Of a stretch of DNA of 64,000 nt, positions 12,101 to 22,886 are shown in pieces (the first letter of the stretch is position 1; each line of letters starts with the position of its first letter). Both the position numbers and the translations under genes were made by a program. Where the stretch lies: contig NC_132926.1 in assembly GCF_047675955.1 (NCBI RefSeq), positions 15,877,326 to 15,941,325 of the forward strand, in the 5' to 3' direction. A model generated the notes under the pieces. The model was not told where the DNA came from, did no database searches, and saw nothing but the letters and a program-made list of their open reading frames with translations. This DNA is from Chlorocebus sabaeus. Taxonomy: Eukaryota > Chordata > Mammalia > Primates > Cercopithecidae.

Positions 12101-13224
12101 CATTGAATAAGCACAAGTAAAATATTTGAGGAAAGGGGGCTTAGGTAATTTGCCCCTAGAAACATGTACAACCAGGCACCAGATATTTGAATAGCAATTC
12201 ATTTAGTTACATGATCTTTTCCCATCATTTTTCTCATTTTTATTGATGCCTTTATCCCTTTTACGTCCCACACACTTCAATTTAGTTTATTTATTTTTAT
12301 CTAAAAAATCTTTACTCCCTCCACCCCTTTTCCTTATCCATTTTGTTTTGTTTTCCTGTTATACCATCTTCATGTCATTAGGTCTACTGATCTGTCTCCT
12401 CATTTATCCTTTATTGGAAAGTGGGAAAAATAAATCCCAAAAGTTAACAAGGAATTTTGAAAATTTTCTTCATGATGACTTTACTAAGGTATACCTTTAC
12501 ATTTTAAATGTAAGATGGACTACACTGCAATAATAGATTATTATTATTATTGTGGAGACTATCACAGCCTTACAGTTTCAGAGCACATCATCAATATAAG
12601 CCTTTTTTTAAAAAGGGACACAAAATTTAGAACGTCTGGGAGAAAGCCTGTGTTTCCAGATGTTTAAAATGAACCTATTGGGATATTTAAAAGATGATTA
12701 TGATAGCGTATTTTAAACAAAAGAGTGATTGATGAACTTCTTGCTTTCTTATAGGAGATGGTCAAAGAAAGTCTGCCAAGAAAGAGTAAAAATCTATAGC
12801 CTCGGGAATTTGAAACTTACAAGGTTGTTTCTGCCAGCCTGCTTTAAGGAGACCAAAGGCCATAATACAGTGTTGTGTTGGAGAAATGTTTCTTTCCCTT
12901 TGCAACATCATGTCAGTCTTTAATTCTAATCCACCCCAGCCTTAGAAACTGACAAGGTAAGTAAGAAATGTAGGTTGAACAAGTAGGTAGTTCCATGTCT
13001 GCTTTCTGTAACCTGAAAAATTACTTCCTCCCTCAATGTTTAAGTACATCTTATTCTCACAGTGGCATCCTCAATGTATGAAATTTTGCCATTATAATTC
13101 ATTTGTTCTGCTGCTTCTTTAAACTAATTCCTGCATTGTCTTTTCAAAAGAAGATATTCTGCAGATTATACATTAAGTATCATAAACTTGGATATAACAT
13201 TTGATTATCACAATCTATTAGCTA
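9134..13224. other. long repeat-poor unique block
   Basis: About 4 kb with no recognised interspersed repeat. It contains A runs (about 10733-10754, 11225-11240, 11871-11890), a TG run at 10337-10354 and an octamer-like 'atttgcat' near 10915. ORFs of 65-111 codons at 9371, 10066, 10968, 11590 and 12243 have AT-driven composition and no recognised domain. Repeat depletion over this length may reflect conserved noncoding function, but that cannot be tested without alignment. Confidence 0.45.
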
Positions 13225-13480
13225 TTGTTTATTAAGGCTAATTTTGTGCTAGACATATACTTTGTTAAACATTTTACAAATATTTAATTTAACAACACTT
13301 CTAAGAAGGGATAGGAACAGTTTACTATTAACTTCTATACCGTTTACACGGTGAGGCTTAGAGAGCATGTATTAATTCCCCCATCTAACACAGCTTTTAG
13401 GGACAGAGCCAGAATCTGAGCCCAGGTCTGCTGGTCCCCACAATTCACGTGGTAAAGCTAATTGCTACAGTCTACTGACT
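13225..13480 (-). repeat. MIR SINE (antisense)
   Basis: 'aggcttagagag', 'gagccagaatctgagccca' and 'aggtctgctggtcc' occur in the order expected of a minus-strand MIR. One of the better preserved MIR copies in the window. Confidence 0.7.
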
Positions 13481-14280
13481 TTCCTGTTATTTAGGTTGAT
13501 TTCTTCCCAACCTGGAGACCCAGCCCCCATAAAACATTTATTTGGGGTCACCGAACTGCTGATCTGGTTGCCATGTCTGGCTGGCATCTGGGGTGTTTTG
13601 GAGGGAGGTCATTTCAGAGGGGATTGTTTCTAGAGGGAAGGATTGCTGAAGAAGCAAGCAGAGCTGGAAAATGAGTTTCAGAAAATTCCCCAGGATCCAC
13701 TGGGATGAAAAGCACAGGAGGCAATTTTCTATGTGCACATGCAGTCCAAATTCTTCTTGTTAGGTCTGACATGGAGCACTATTTCCATAATGCACATTAA
13801 TAAGGCAATTTTCTTAGAAAAATAAACGGAGCTGCTTGCATGGCTTATTCAACTCAATTTCCATGGGAATTCAGTGCTTTGGTGCACTATGAAGAAGGAT
13901 GGAACCCTTCCACAGCAGGGCTCTTAACTCGGAGGTTCACTGCTGACCTTTAACATATATTTTTATAACTTCCCTTACATCTACAGTGTGGAGAAAACAA
14001 CTTTCCTGCTCTTCAGTTCTCCAGGGCTTATGTGCTCATGTTGCGCTAGTCATGTTGCATTAGATGTTGTAACTAAGAGGAACTTAGGTGATGCATCATA
14101 ATGAGATATCCTAGAAGGAGAATTAGAAAGCAGGGAATGATAGGTGGATGGCAAAGAATCGGCGCCTTGAAATTACAAACAAATGACTTTCATGGAGATA
14201 TCTTCCCCTTACCTCACGATGCTGAGCCCACACCGTTTTGATTTCATTCTAAGCATAATTCCTGGGTCTCAGGAAGATAC
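13481..14280. other. unique sequence
   Basis: Unrecognised, slightly more GC-rich than its surroundings at 13500-13720. The 66-residue minus frame at 13538-13738 has no recognisable domain. No repeat seen. Confidence 0.4.
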
Positions 14281-14365
14281 TTTATTAGGCACAGAGTGTA
14301 TATAAAGATGAACTCAGCATGATCCTTGTCCTCTCAGGGCTAGTAATCAAGTGGAAGGGAAAGAT
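14281..14365 (-). repeat. L2 fragment (antisense)
   Basis: 'tattaggcacagagtgtata', 'aaagatgaactcagcatg' and 'ccttgtcctctcagggct' form the antisense of an L2 3' region. Short and diverged. Confidence 0.5.
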
Positions 14366-14399
14366 GTGCACACAAAAGGGGCATAGTAATTATCAATAG

Positions 14400-14625
14400 T
14401 GAATCAGAGCATGGGTTTGGATTCCAATGAACTTGGAGAAGTGTCACGGCTCTGAATTTAGTAGCTGAGACCTTGATCTAATTATTTACTTTTTTTATAT
14501 ATTTCAGTTTCCTTATCTGTAAGATGACTATAATAATATTACTTATTTTATAGGGTTGTCTTGATCAGAACTGAGCACTATGTCTGACTCATAGTAATCA
14601 TTCTGTGAACTTAGACTAATAGTGT
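14400..14625 (+). repeat. MIR SINE
   Basis: Plus-strand MIR order: 'agagcatgggtttgga', 'cagtttccttatctgtaaga', 'tagggttgtcttga' and 'ctgactcatagtaatcatt'. Nearly full-length, moderately diverged. Confidence 0.8.
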
Positions 14626-15080
14626 TAGAAATAATATCGGTAAGAATACTGAAAGGTGGTCTGTGGTCAGTACATTAAATGAAGGCATTGTAAAGGATTG
14701 TTAGTATCGAGAGGAATAACTTAATTCAATCAGCAAAATCTTTATGGATTACAAGGTAGTACTTAAAATAGGACAAAAAGAGAAGGGGTAGTTGAATAGA
14801 AATAAATAATATAAATAATCAACATGCCCAAGGAAAAAAAAGTCATAGAAATAAAAGATATGTCCATAGAAGAATGAAATAGTCTGATTTGAGTAGGGTA
14901 TGGGAATGTGGGTAAGATTATAAATTTAGGCACTGGGTTCTTTCCCTAAGTAAGCCAGTCCTTTTTTGCAGGATATGAATAGCAATATTGCAAAATAGAA
15001 TCTGTGGTCAGTTGGAAAAATGTTGGATTAAGTAATGTTAGCAGATGTTTTAGCCACAGGACTTTTCATAGCCCTTAAAA
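14626..15080. other. unique sequence
   Basis: Nothing recognised between the MIR and the next Alu; no convincing ORF. Confidence 0.4.
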
Positions 15081-15091
15081 AGCCAGTGCTC

Positions 15092-15403
15092 GGCTGGGCG
15101 CGGTGGCTCACGTCTGTAATCCCAGCACTTTGGGAGGCTGAGGCGGGTGGATCACGAGGTCAGGAGTTCAAGATCAGCCTGGCCAGGATGGTGAAACCCC
15201 GTCTCTACTAAAAATACAAAAAAATTAGCCAGGCATGGTGGCGGGCACCTGTAATCCCAGCTACTCGGGAGGCTGAGGCACAGAATTGCTTGAACCCAGG
15301 AGGCAGAGATTGCAGTGAGTCGAGATCGTGCGACTGCACTCCAGCCTGGTGTCACAGCGAGACTCCATCTCAAACAACAACAACAAAAACAACAACAAAA
15401 AAC
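15092..15403 (+). repeat. AluS-type element
   Basis: Full-length, well preserved dimeric Alu with a (CAA)n/A-rich tail. A perfect 11-bp TSD agccagtgctc is at 15081-15091 and 15404-15414. Minus-strand frames of 104 and 74 residues here are Alu shadows. Confidence 0.95.
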
Positions 15404-15414
15404 AGCCAGTGCTC

Positions 15415-16252
15415 CTGGATTGGGGATGCAGTATGCAATGGCTTGTTTTAACATACCATGGAACATTTTCCCATGATCTGCCCATTTAAGGAATATAATT
15501 TAGAGAATACTCTTCTATATACAATGGAAGAGCTTTAAGAGATTTGGAGCACAACAATGGCAATTATTTGGTTTCATGTGTAACAAGCTTTTTGAGAAAT
15601 CTGCAACTCATTGGTGTATAAAATGACATGATTTTTTTTTTCTCCAATTGTTGATTCCAACTCTTAACTGTCAAGTCTCCTTTTCAGGTTATTTAACACT
15701 ATCTGTGCAGTTTTATAACATTCTGGACAAGCTTTAATACTACTACTTTGGGCAATCCAACTTAAAATTCTAATCTCTAATTTGAATCAAAGCTTGATGT
15801 TCTCATTCTTGTAGCTCAAATGCTTTCAATGTGTTAGGATGAGGAGAAGTGGAGAAAAGTCAATTCTTGTCTCCTGATTCCTAAGGCGGTAGCCCCATCA
15901 TTTTATTGGCTAATACCAAACATCAGAACTCCTGTGTGGCAGGCATCCCGAATCTGATTTTCGTAAGCACGTGCATGTGGATTCTTCAGAGGATCCCACG
16001 GAGTCTCCCCATTTGCCTGATCCCTTGACATGGGAGCTTCCATTTCATCATCACCCCTCCACTCCTCCATCTCCCAACACAGGAAGGGGAACCAAAACGA
16101 TGGCCTGAGGCAGTTCCTTCCCTGGTGTTTACTTGACATATTGAACAATCAGATGCTTGCTAAGACAGCATTATGCTGACTGTTCAAGTGTTCTGCACCT
16201 GAAATAGCTTACGAGTTATCTTTCCTCCACTCAGATTGGCCTGGGTACAAAC
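15415..16252. other. unique sequence
   Basis: No recognised repeat. An 81-residue minus frame (15903-16148) shows no recognisable domain and no splice or start context worth calling. Confidence 0.4.
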
Positions 16253-16266
16253 CAGCAAGAAAATTT

Positions 16267-16592
16267 ATTTTCTTTTCTTTTTCTCTCTTTTTTTTTTTTT
16301 TTTTTTGAGGAGTCTCGCTCTGTAGTCCAAGCTGGAGTACAGTGGCATGATTTTGGCTCACTGCAACCTCTGCCTCCCGGGTCCTGGTTCAAGCAATTCT
16401 CCTGCCTCAGCCTCCCAACTAGCTGGGATTACAGGCACGTGCCACCATGCCCAGCTAATTTTTGTATTTTTAGTAGAGACAGGATTTCACCACGTTGGCC
16501 AGGCTGGTCTTGAACTCCTGACCTCGTGATCCATCCACCTCAGCCTCCCAAAGTGCTGGGATTACAGGTGTGAGCCACCACCGCGCCTGGCC
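16267..16592 (-). repeat. AluS-type element (antisense)
   Basis: Poly(T) followed by a complete reverse Alu. A 14-bp TSD (cagcaag[a/c]aaattt) lies at 16253-16266 and 16593-16606 with one mismatch. Noncoding; the 60-residue plus frame is Alu sequence. Confidence 0.95.
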
Positions 16593-16606
16593 CAGCAAGC
16601 AAATTT

Positions 16607-18510
16607 CTAAGCAGACATCCAACCAGGGAACAGAAGGAATGTTAGTTCCTCCTTCTCATTGGTACCTCCAGTCATTATGAACCATTTACCTAGAGTCACC
16701 CTTTCCACACCTCAAGCACAAATCTACTTGGCTTTTTAAGGAAAAAACACCCTGTAAAGAGAAGAGGAAAATAGCTCACCATCAACCTTTCACTCCCAAC
16801 AAGCCCTATGACTCAGGTGTTCAACTTCTCTCCTGTATTCACTTTCTACATCTGCTGAGGGTAAGAAAGGGGCTGGCAGGGACTGGAAAAGTACAAGTTA
16901 TATTCAGTTTGATTAACCCTGAGTTTTCTGACCCCGTGGGTTATAGACTCCTTAGCAACATTTTTTAAATGCACAAAGTACACAAATCTTAGGGTTCCAA
17001 TTCAGATTCTGTCCTCAGTCACAACTCCTCAATAACTGAAACTGTCCTAGTCAACATTCAGCTACAAATGCTAGTTTTTAATTTGACTTTACACACAGAC
17101 GCATACACACACACACGTTTGTGTATAGCCACATGGAGCTGAAGGGCAGTGAGCTTTGATAGACACATGATAGACATATGGTGTGAGTGAGAAACAAACT
17201 TTTGCTGTTACACGCACTTAAGATATTGGAGCTTATTTCTTCCTATGCATAACGTAGGCTATCATGGCCAATGTAGATTTTTGGAGAAAAATAAAATAGG
17301 GAAGATAGATAGGGAGTGCTGCAGTGGGAGGGGAGTGGTATTTTGGTTTATAATAGAGAAATCAGAAGAGCTCTTACGGAAGTGTCTTTTGATCTAAGAC
17401 CCAATGAGGGAACAATTATGCCTGAATGTTAGATGGTGGTGATTTGCATTTTCCAGTCCCCAGTTTGTCCATCAGGAAACTCAGCTGAGTTCTTGACCCA
17501 AGTTACCACGAAATACTTTTGTAGCCCTCCAGTAATTTCCTATTTTGTGCCTAATCTGATTTGAATACATTTTGTTTCTAGCACCATAATCTGTCCTGTC
17601 CTTTTATTTCTTACAAATAAAGGACCATGACCAAGAATAGAGAACTTTGGATTGCAGCTATTCCAGTATCTGCCATGATGTTATTGTGATTACATGTGGG
17701 TGTGAATTTATTGTCCATCCTGCTGCCCTGGTCCCTGAGAAATCCTGCTGAGGCTGAGGCTGAAACTGAGATGGAAGCCTTCTGCCTCCTGTGATTTCTA
17801 ATCCTGCAAACATGAAAACTTGCTGTAAAGTAGAAATTCCAAACGACAGAAGAAATAGCTTTAATTGGTGACAAATAACACTAAGACCCTAGATACAAAT
17901 AAGTATTCTTAATGTGAAATAACCATTAAAAGCTAAGGGTCTCTTTATAATGTATCCCACATTGACAGACAGCTTTGTGAAAGAAAAGGTTGTTTTAGTG
18001 TGAGCACAGTGGAAGATACTCTGTAAACAATCAATAATTGCGGAATGAATGTTAAAAATCATCCTTTTCTGCTCCTCCTGGTAGATAAGAGCTTTTGTTT
18101 TTATTTCATTTCCTATGTATTTGCTAGTTCTTTGTTTGTTTGTTTGTTTTTTCTGCCCACAATTCATTTCTCTTAAAGAAGGGAAATGAATGTAAGAGTA
18201 TATGGATCTCCTAGGGGAATGCCTCAGAGTCTCCGCAGGTAGAGGTGTGGGTCATGACACCACAGGTCTCTGTCCTCAGTGATAAACATGAGGAGAAACA
18301 AGAGACCCAAGACTAGTCACACGGTGTCTCTTGAACTTGTGAATTTCCAGCAGAATAACATAAAAAAGGGAAATTGTTGGAGTGGATTCCTTCCTGTACT
18401 GCTACCCTGCTGTGATAATCCATTAAATCCTGGTTTCTAGGTGCATCTGGGTTGTCCTGGTTCCTGTGTGTTCCCGTGTTCTATTGTTTGGCATTTTCTA
18501 TCTCGTCGTC
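16607..18510. other. unique sequence
   Basis: About 1.9 kb without a recognised repeat except a short ACAC run near 17106-17118 and a (GTTT)n run near 18132-18150. Minus-strand frames of 87 (17611-17874) and 92 residues (17889-18167) have no identifiable domain. Confidence 0.4.
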
Positions 18511-18802
18511 TTCTTCTTTTTTCTGAGACGGAGTCTTGCTTTGTTGCCAGGTGGGAGTGCAGTGGTGCGATCTCAGCTCACTGCAACCTCCGCCTCCTGG
18601 GTTCAAGTGATTCTTCTGCCTCAGCCTCCCAAGTAGCTGGGACTACAGGCACATGCCACCACACCGAGCTAATTTTTGTATTTTTAGTAGAGATGGGGTT
18701 TCACCATGTTGGCTAGATGGTCTCGATCTCCTGACCTCGTGATCCACCTGCCTCGGCCTGCCAAAGTGCTGGGATTACAGGCACAAGTCACTACGCCCAG
18801 CC
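18511..18802 (-). repeat. AluS-type element (antisense)
   Basis: Reverse Alu with a short impure T tract and complete two-arm body ending 'tacgcccagcc'. The tract is only about 10 T long, and no clean TSD is visible. Confidence 0.9.
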
Positions 18803-20012
18803 TCTAGCTCTTCTTTTAATTCTACCCCATACTCACCAACAAAATAAACAAAACAAAAATCTAAAACAAAAGCAAAACAACAACAAAACCCATCTTTGTA
18901 TTTTCAATTTTCTTGAAACAAAAGACGCTTAAGAGGTACACCTTTGAAGAGAAGCTTTCCGAAATATCTTGAAGATGGTGACCATTTGTGATGGCCATGC
19001 TTTACTGGTCAAGCTGGGGTTCTTCATCTACTTCCCTCACTTGAGACTCTTAAACCTATTATTCTAATCCTTTCCAAGACTGCAGGGCTCTTCTTCCTTA
19101 GGAGATCTGGGGGTTGCTGTCACTTTGTCACCAATGCCTGGCTTTGAACTTTTCTGTTACTGAGTGCCCATATTGCATCTTCAGTGCAGACGTCATCAAT
19201 AAACTAATTGAAATAAAATTCTGATATTTAAAGTATTAAAATGCTACATGGCCCTCTGGAAGATTATAGGGCAATATTGATAAGTTGCTACACTCTGTTC
19301 CTAAGACCCAGGGCCAGGTCAGAGACATTTGTTTAAGAGTCCCTGATAATATGACAACCCTCTGCTTCTATCTGCTGTTACAAGATGCCCTGTTTATAAA
19401 ATGGGCCTATTTTTAAAATGAGGCTGTTTATAAAATGAAGCACAAATGGTTTTCCTTAAAAATCACCTCTTTTTTTTCTCATCTTTTCATAAAGATAGTG
19501 GGAAGAGGCACATGGGCTGCTTTATGTTGGAGGTGGAGACAGAAACATCTTCATTTATAGCTTTAGCCAAGTATCATGAGAGGCACATTTAGACTATATA
19601 GAACATGCCTGGGAGCTCTCAGTCCAATACCTACATCCCTGAGACAGTCTTTGGAACCATACAATCACAGAAGTTTCTGATTTAAGCAGCCTTGAAGGCT
19701 CCCACTTCAAATTTTCACCTGTGCGTTCCATAGCCCACCTATTAAATGGTCAGCACATAAGGCATCCCACCTCTCCTTGCTTATCTCTGATGGTGGGGAA
19801 TCATTCGTATAGGCAGGCTGTCCATTTCACCTTTAGACTGGTCCTCTTTAAAATGTTCTAGTTTAATTTGGAATCCATCTCTATAATTTTTACTTAGTGT
19901 CTGGGATCTACTCTAAAGTAACACAGAACTCTCTGTACTATTTAGACTCAGACAAAATCTACTAGATTCTCTTGAAAGCCTAAATGGTAAGTTCCTAATA
20001 GCCCAAATAAAC
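18803..20012. other. unique sequence with local AAAC-rich and TTTATAAAATG repeats
   Basis: No interspersed repeat recognised. An AAAC-rich tract occupies about 18838-18890. At 19391-19437 the motif 'tgtttataaaatg' occurs twice with a related 'tatttttaaaatg' between, a small local duplication. No convincing ORF. Confidence 0.4.
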
Positions 20013-20085
20013 TAATTAGAAATTGCAATTTAATTACACATTAATTACACACCATTTTCTTTTTAATTAGTGTCACTTAAGGTGA
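20013..20085. promoter_or_regulatory. TAATTA cluster, possible homeodomain-binding element
   Basis: Four TAATTA hexamers begin at 20013, 20031, 20042 and 20064, within 57 bp, followed by an imperfect palindrome at 20073-20085 (tcacttaaggtga) whose CACTTAA half resembles an NK2-type site. TAATTA is a core site for many homeodomain proteins. This is motif evidence only; AT-rich DNA yields such motifs by chance, so function is a guess. Confidence 0.25.
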
Positions 20086-20224
20086 ACTGTGACTACAAAT
20101 TTGTTTCTATTGATTGTGATGGTAATAAAGCCAGACTTAGAGTAATACCTTTTTTTCTTTCTTTTTTAAAAAACATTGTTCAATGGATTAATGTGGTTTT
20201 TACATTCTTTGCCTCCTTTCCTAG

Positions 20225-20299
20225 GGTATTGTACCAAGTGGATTAGAACTTCAAATGCTACAAAGATACAAAAGTGCTTTATTGAAAAATCCAAGACAG
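20225..20299 (+). other. candidate 75-bp exon
   Basis: A pyrimidine-rich tract (about 20197-20222) ends in 'cctttcctag', followed by 75 bp with no stop in the phase-0 frame and then 'cag|gtaatt', a reasonable donor. The phase-0 reading gives 25 residues starting GIVPSGLELQ and ending LLKNPRQ; a second frame is also open. It lies in a repeat-free block. I do not recognise the peptide. Two open frames over 25 codons are not rare by chance, so this could be a cryptic or decoy exon. Confidence 0.3.
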
Positions 20300-21056
20300 G
20301 TAATTATCACCCAGGTTTTTCAACGATTTTTTTTTTTGATGTTTAGGTGGAGCTTTGTGCAATAATGTTTTAAAGAAAGAATAAAAAATATTTTCAGTGG
20401 ATATATAATAGTCTTCAATGTTTCATCTATTGGTTTTCTTTAGATGTTTAAAACCTCAGTATGAGTTAAATTTTATGAAATGGGGTCACTGACATCTGCA
20501 AAAGTACAACAAAAATATATACTGAATATCCTGTGGACTGAAACACATAATTGTCTAATGAAAAGGTTATCCACTGTGTTAAGTCCATCACTGGCGGAAA
20601 ATTTCTATTACTTCTAAGAGAACAGATTTGACTGTATCTTCAAAGAGCTCCAATTTTATGTTGACTGGAATTTGTCCATGGGTATTACTACGTTCTATTA
20701 CCAGCTTATGGTATCTAATTTAGAAAGTCAATTTACATGCAAAGCTTTTTGTATTATTTGTGCTACTCAAATTCATCACAATACAGTTATATCTCCTTTG
20801 TGAAATCACTTCCTGTCTCCAAGCTATTCAACACATAACTTTTTAAACAAAAGAAGCTAATTTAAAGATTTTTCCAATAATTCTAATTCAGTAACTGGGT
20901 TCATAAAACCTTAAAAAATATTCCTTTCTAGTAGAATATATTCACAAGTTGGAAAAGATCATTCATTTAAAACCACTGTCAATACAATATAATATTTTCT
21001 GGCATGGTGAATAGCTATTACCATAGCTATCCAGAAAGGGGTGAGGGGCCTGAGGA
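20300..21056. other. repeat-free unique block
   Basis: Continues the repeat-poor region downstream of the candidate exon. No repeat, RNA gene or ORF recognised. Confidence 0.45.
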
Positions 21057-21351
21057 GGCCGAGTGCGGTGGCTCATGCCTGTAATCCTAGCAATTTGGGA
21101 GGCTGAGGCAGGTGGATTGCCTGAGCTCAGGAGTTCAAGACTAGCCTGGGCAACATGGTGAAGCCCTGTCTCTACTAAAATACAACAAATTAGCCAGGTG
21201 TGGTGGCATCTGCCTGTAATCCTAGCTACTTGGGCGACTGAGGTGGGAGAACTGCTGGAACCTGGGAGGTGGAGGTTGCAGTGAGGTGAGATCGCACCAC
21301 CACACTCCAGCCTGGGCGACACAGCAAGACAAAAAAAAAAAAAAAAAAAAA
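21057..21351 (+). repeat. AluJ/Sx-type element
   Basis: Dimeric Alu starting 'ggccgagtgcgg', with older-type features ('ttgcctgagctcagg', 'agcctgggcaacatgg') and an A tail of about 21. No clear TSD. The 119-residue minus frame is an Alu shadow. Confidence 0.9.
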
Positions 21352-21889
21352 ACAGAGAGAGAGAGAAATCAGAGGAAACTGACTTTTTTTTGTTTCTTTT
21401 AAGAGGAAGTTGCGGGGAGCATGAAATTAGCAGTGCCTAAAGAAAATTTTCACTCTTTGGTCCTGACGTGGAGAAGAGTTTTTTTTTTTGTATCTAAACA
21501 ATGGATGTATGTGTCTATCCTCTTGTCCTTCTCTGGCCACCCTCCCCAACCTGTACCACAGCTGCCATAATGACCTTCTTCTTAGTCTCCATCTCCGATT
21601 TCATTTCTCATGTTAGCAGCTTTTATGAATGGATTCCACTCAGTGATTTCATTTGTAATAGTATAAGCCTCAAAAAAAAAATCATCCACAAATGATATTT
21701 CATAAAAGGCAGCTCTGGTTACCATACAAAGTCCATCTATTCTTTTTTAAATTGATTAAATTATTATTTGAAACAAAAGTACAATGAGCATAAGTTTCAG
21801 AAGACCCTACAGAAACTTGAAGTGATATTCTACAAGTTCTAGTTTTCATCACACGAGCAAATGTTCAGAGCGTTTAGGGGAAAGGTAGG
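21352..21889. other. unique sequence
   Basis: A short (GA)n run follows the Alu tail at about 21353-21366. The rest is unrecognised. Confidence 0.4.
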
Positions 21890-22886
21890 ACACTGCAAAT
21901 GTGTTGTGAGTTTGAACAAATACTGACAGGGACAGGAGGAAGGGAAATTCTGGGAAGAAGAAGGAGGGTCCCCATTGAGGGCCCCATCCTCAAGCCAAAA
22001 AGCCTGAGACTTCAGCCTAAAGTGAGAACTTACATCCCTGTTTTTGTGCTCAAATGTTTCCTTTTCCAAAACCACCCATGGCCCCACCCTACCCCATCCT
22101 GTGCCTATAAAAACCCCAGACCCAGCTGGCAGAGAGAGGAGAAGCAGCTGGAGGTCAGAACTATGAACATCAGAGAGAAGCAACTTGACTTCAGAGGGAG
22201 AGCTTGATGGCGTAACTTTGGAGAAGAATCCAGCCAGAGATGGCCAGACTTCAGGGGAAGATTACCAACCTGCCCCATCCCTTTTTCACTGATAGCCACT
22301 TTTATCAGCAATGAAATCCCCTCCTTTTACCATCCTTCAATTTGTTCATGCAACCTCATTTCTCCTGGATGCCAGACAAGAGCTTGGGAATCATGAGTGC
22401 AGATACAAAAAGGCTGTCACACACACTTGCCCTTTGCCCTTGCTGGTGGAAGGCAACTGCCTCATAGGAAAAGGCAGAGGGTCAACTGAGCTGTTAATAT
22501 TTAAGCCATCATGGAAAGCAGACCTAAAAGAGCACTGTAACACTCCCTCTGGGGCTTCAGGGGTCATGAGCACCCCCCTTAGATGCTGCCATGGGCCCTG
22601 CATGGACTTTACTCCTGCCCGCACCCAAAAGCATTGACCCTGGCTCCTGTACCCACTCACCTGCGTGTTCCTGCCCACAAAGGGGTGGAGCGCAGGGGGT
22701 CTGAGTGAGTGGAATTTGTTCTGGTCAGTGCCAAAGTGGCTGGCTAGTTCCAGCACCCATGCACTTCAGTTCCCACCTTGTTTGCTGGCGGGCTCCCTCC
22801 CGTGAGGAGTTGAGAGCTGCGGGCTGAGTAAATGAGACACCCTCTTCACAGGTCCCATGAAGGGTCAGGGAAATAGCCTGCTTCAG
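21890..22886 (+). mobile_element. solitary LTR, ERV class I-like
   Basis: Relatively GC-rich island in AT-rich surroundings with LTR-like order: 'gtgcctataaaaacccc' TATA region (22101-22117), a purine-rich R segment, 'gatggccagacttc', a degraded poly(A) signal near 22309 (aatgaaatcc), then a U5-like stretch to about 22886. No internal retroviral genes on either side, so it is a solo LTR. ORFs of 102, 108, 114 and 121 residues on both strands reflect its composition. Family and exact ends are not established. Confidence 0.55.

Noticed and set aside
12757..12786. Possible short exon after ctttcttatag
   Set aside because: The downstream donor is poor and the open stretch is too short to be informative.
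22391..22756. 121-residue minus-strand ORF, with 108- and 102-residue plus-strand ORFs in the same LTR
   Set aside because: Openness on both strands reflects the higher GC of the LTR; no retroviral domain or start context.
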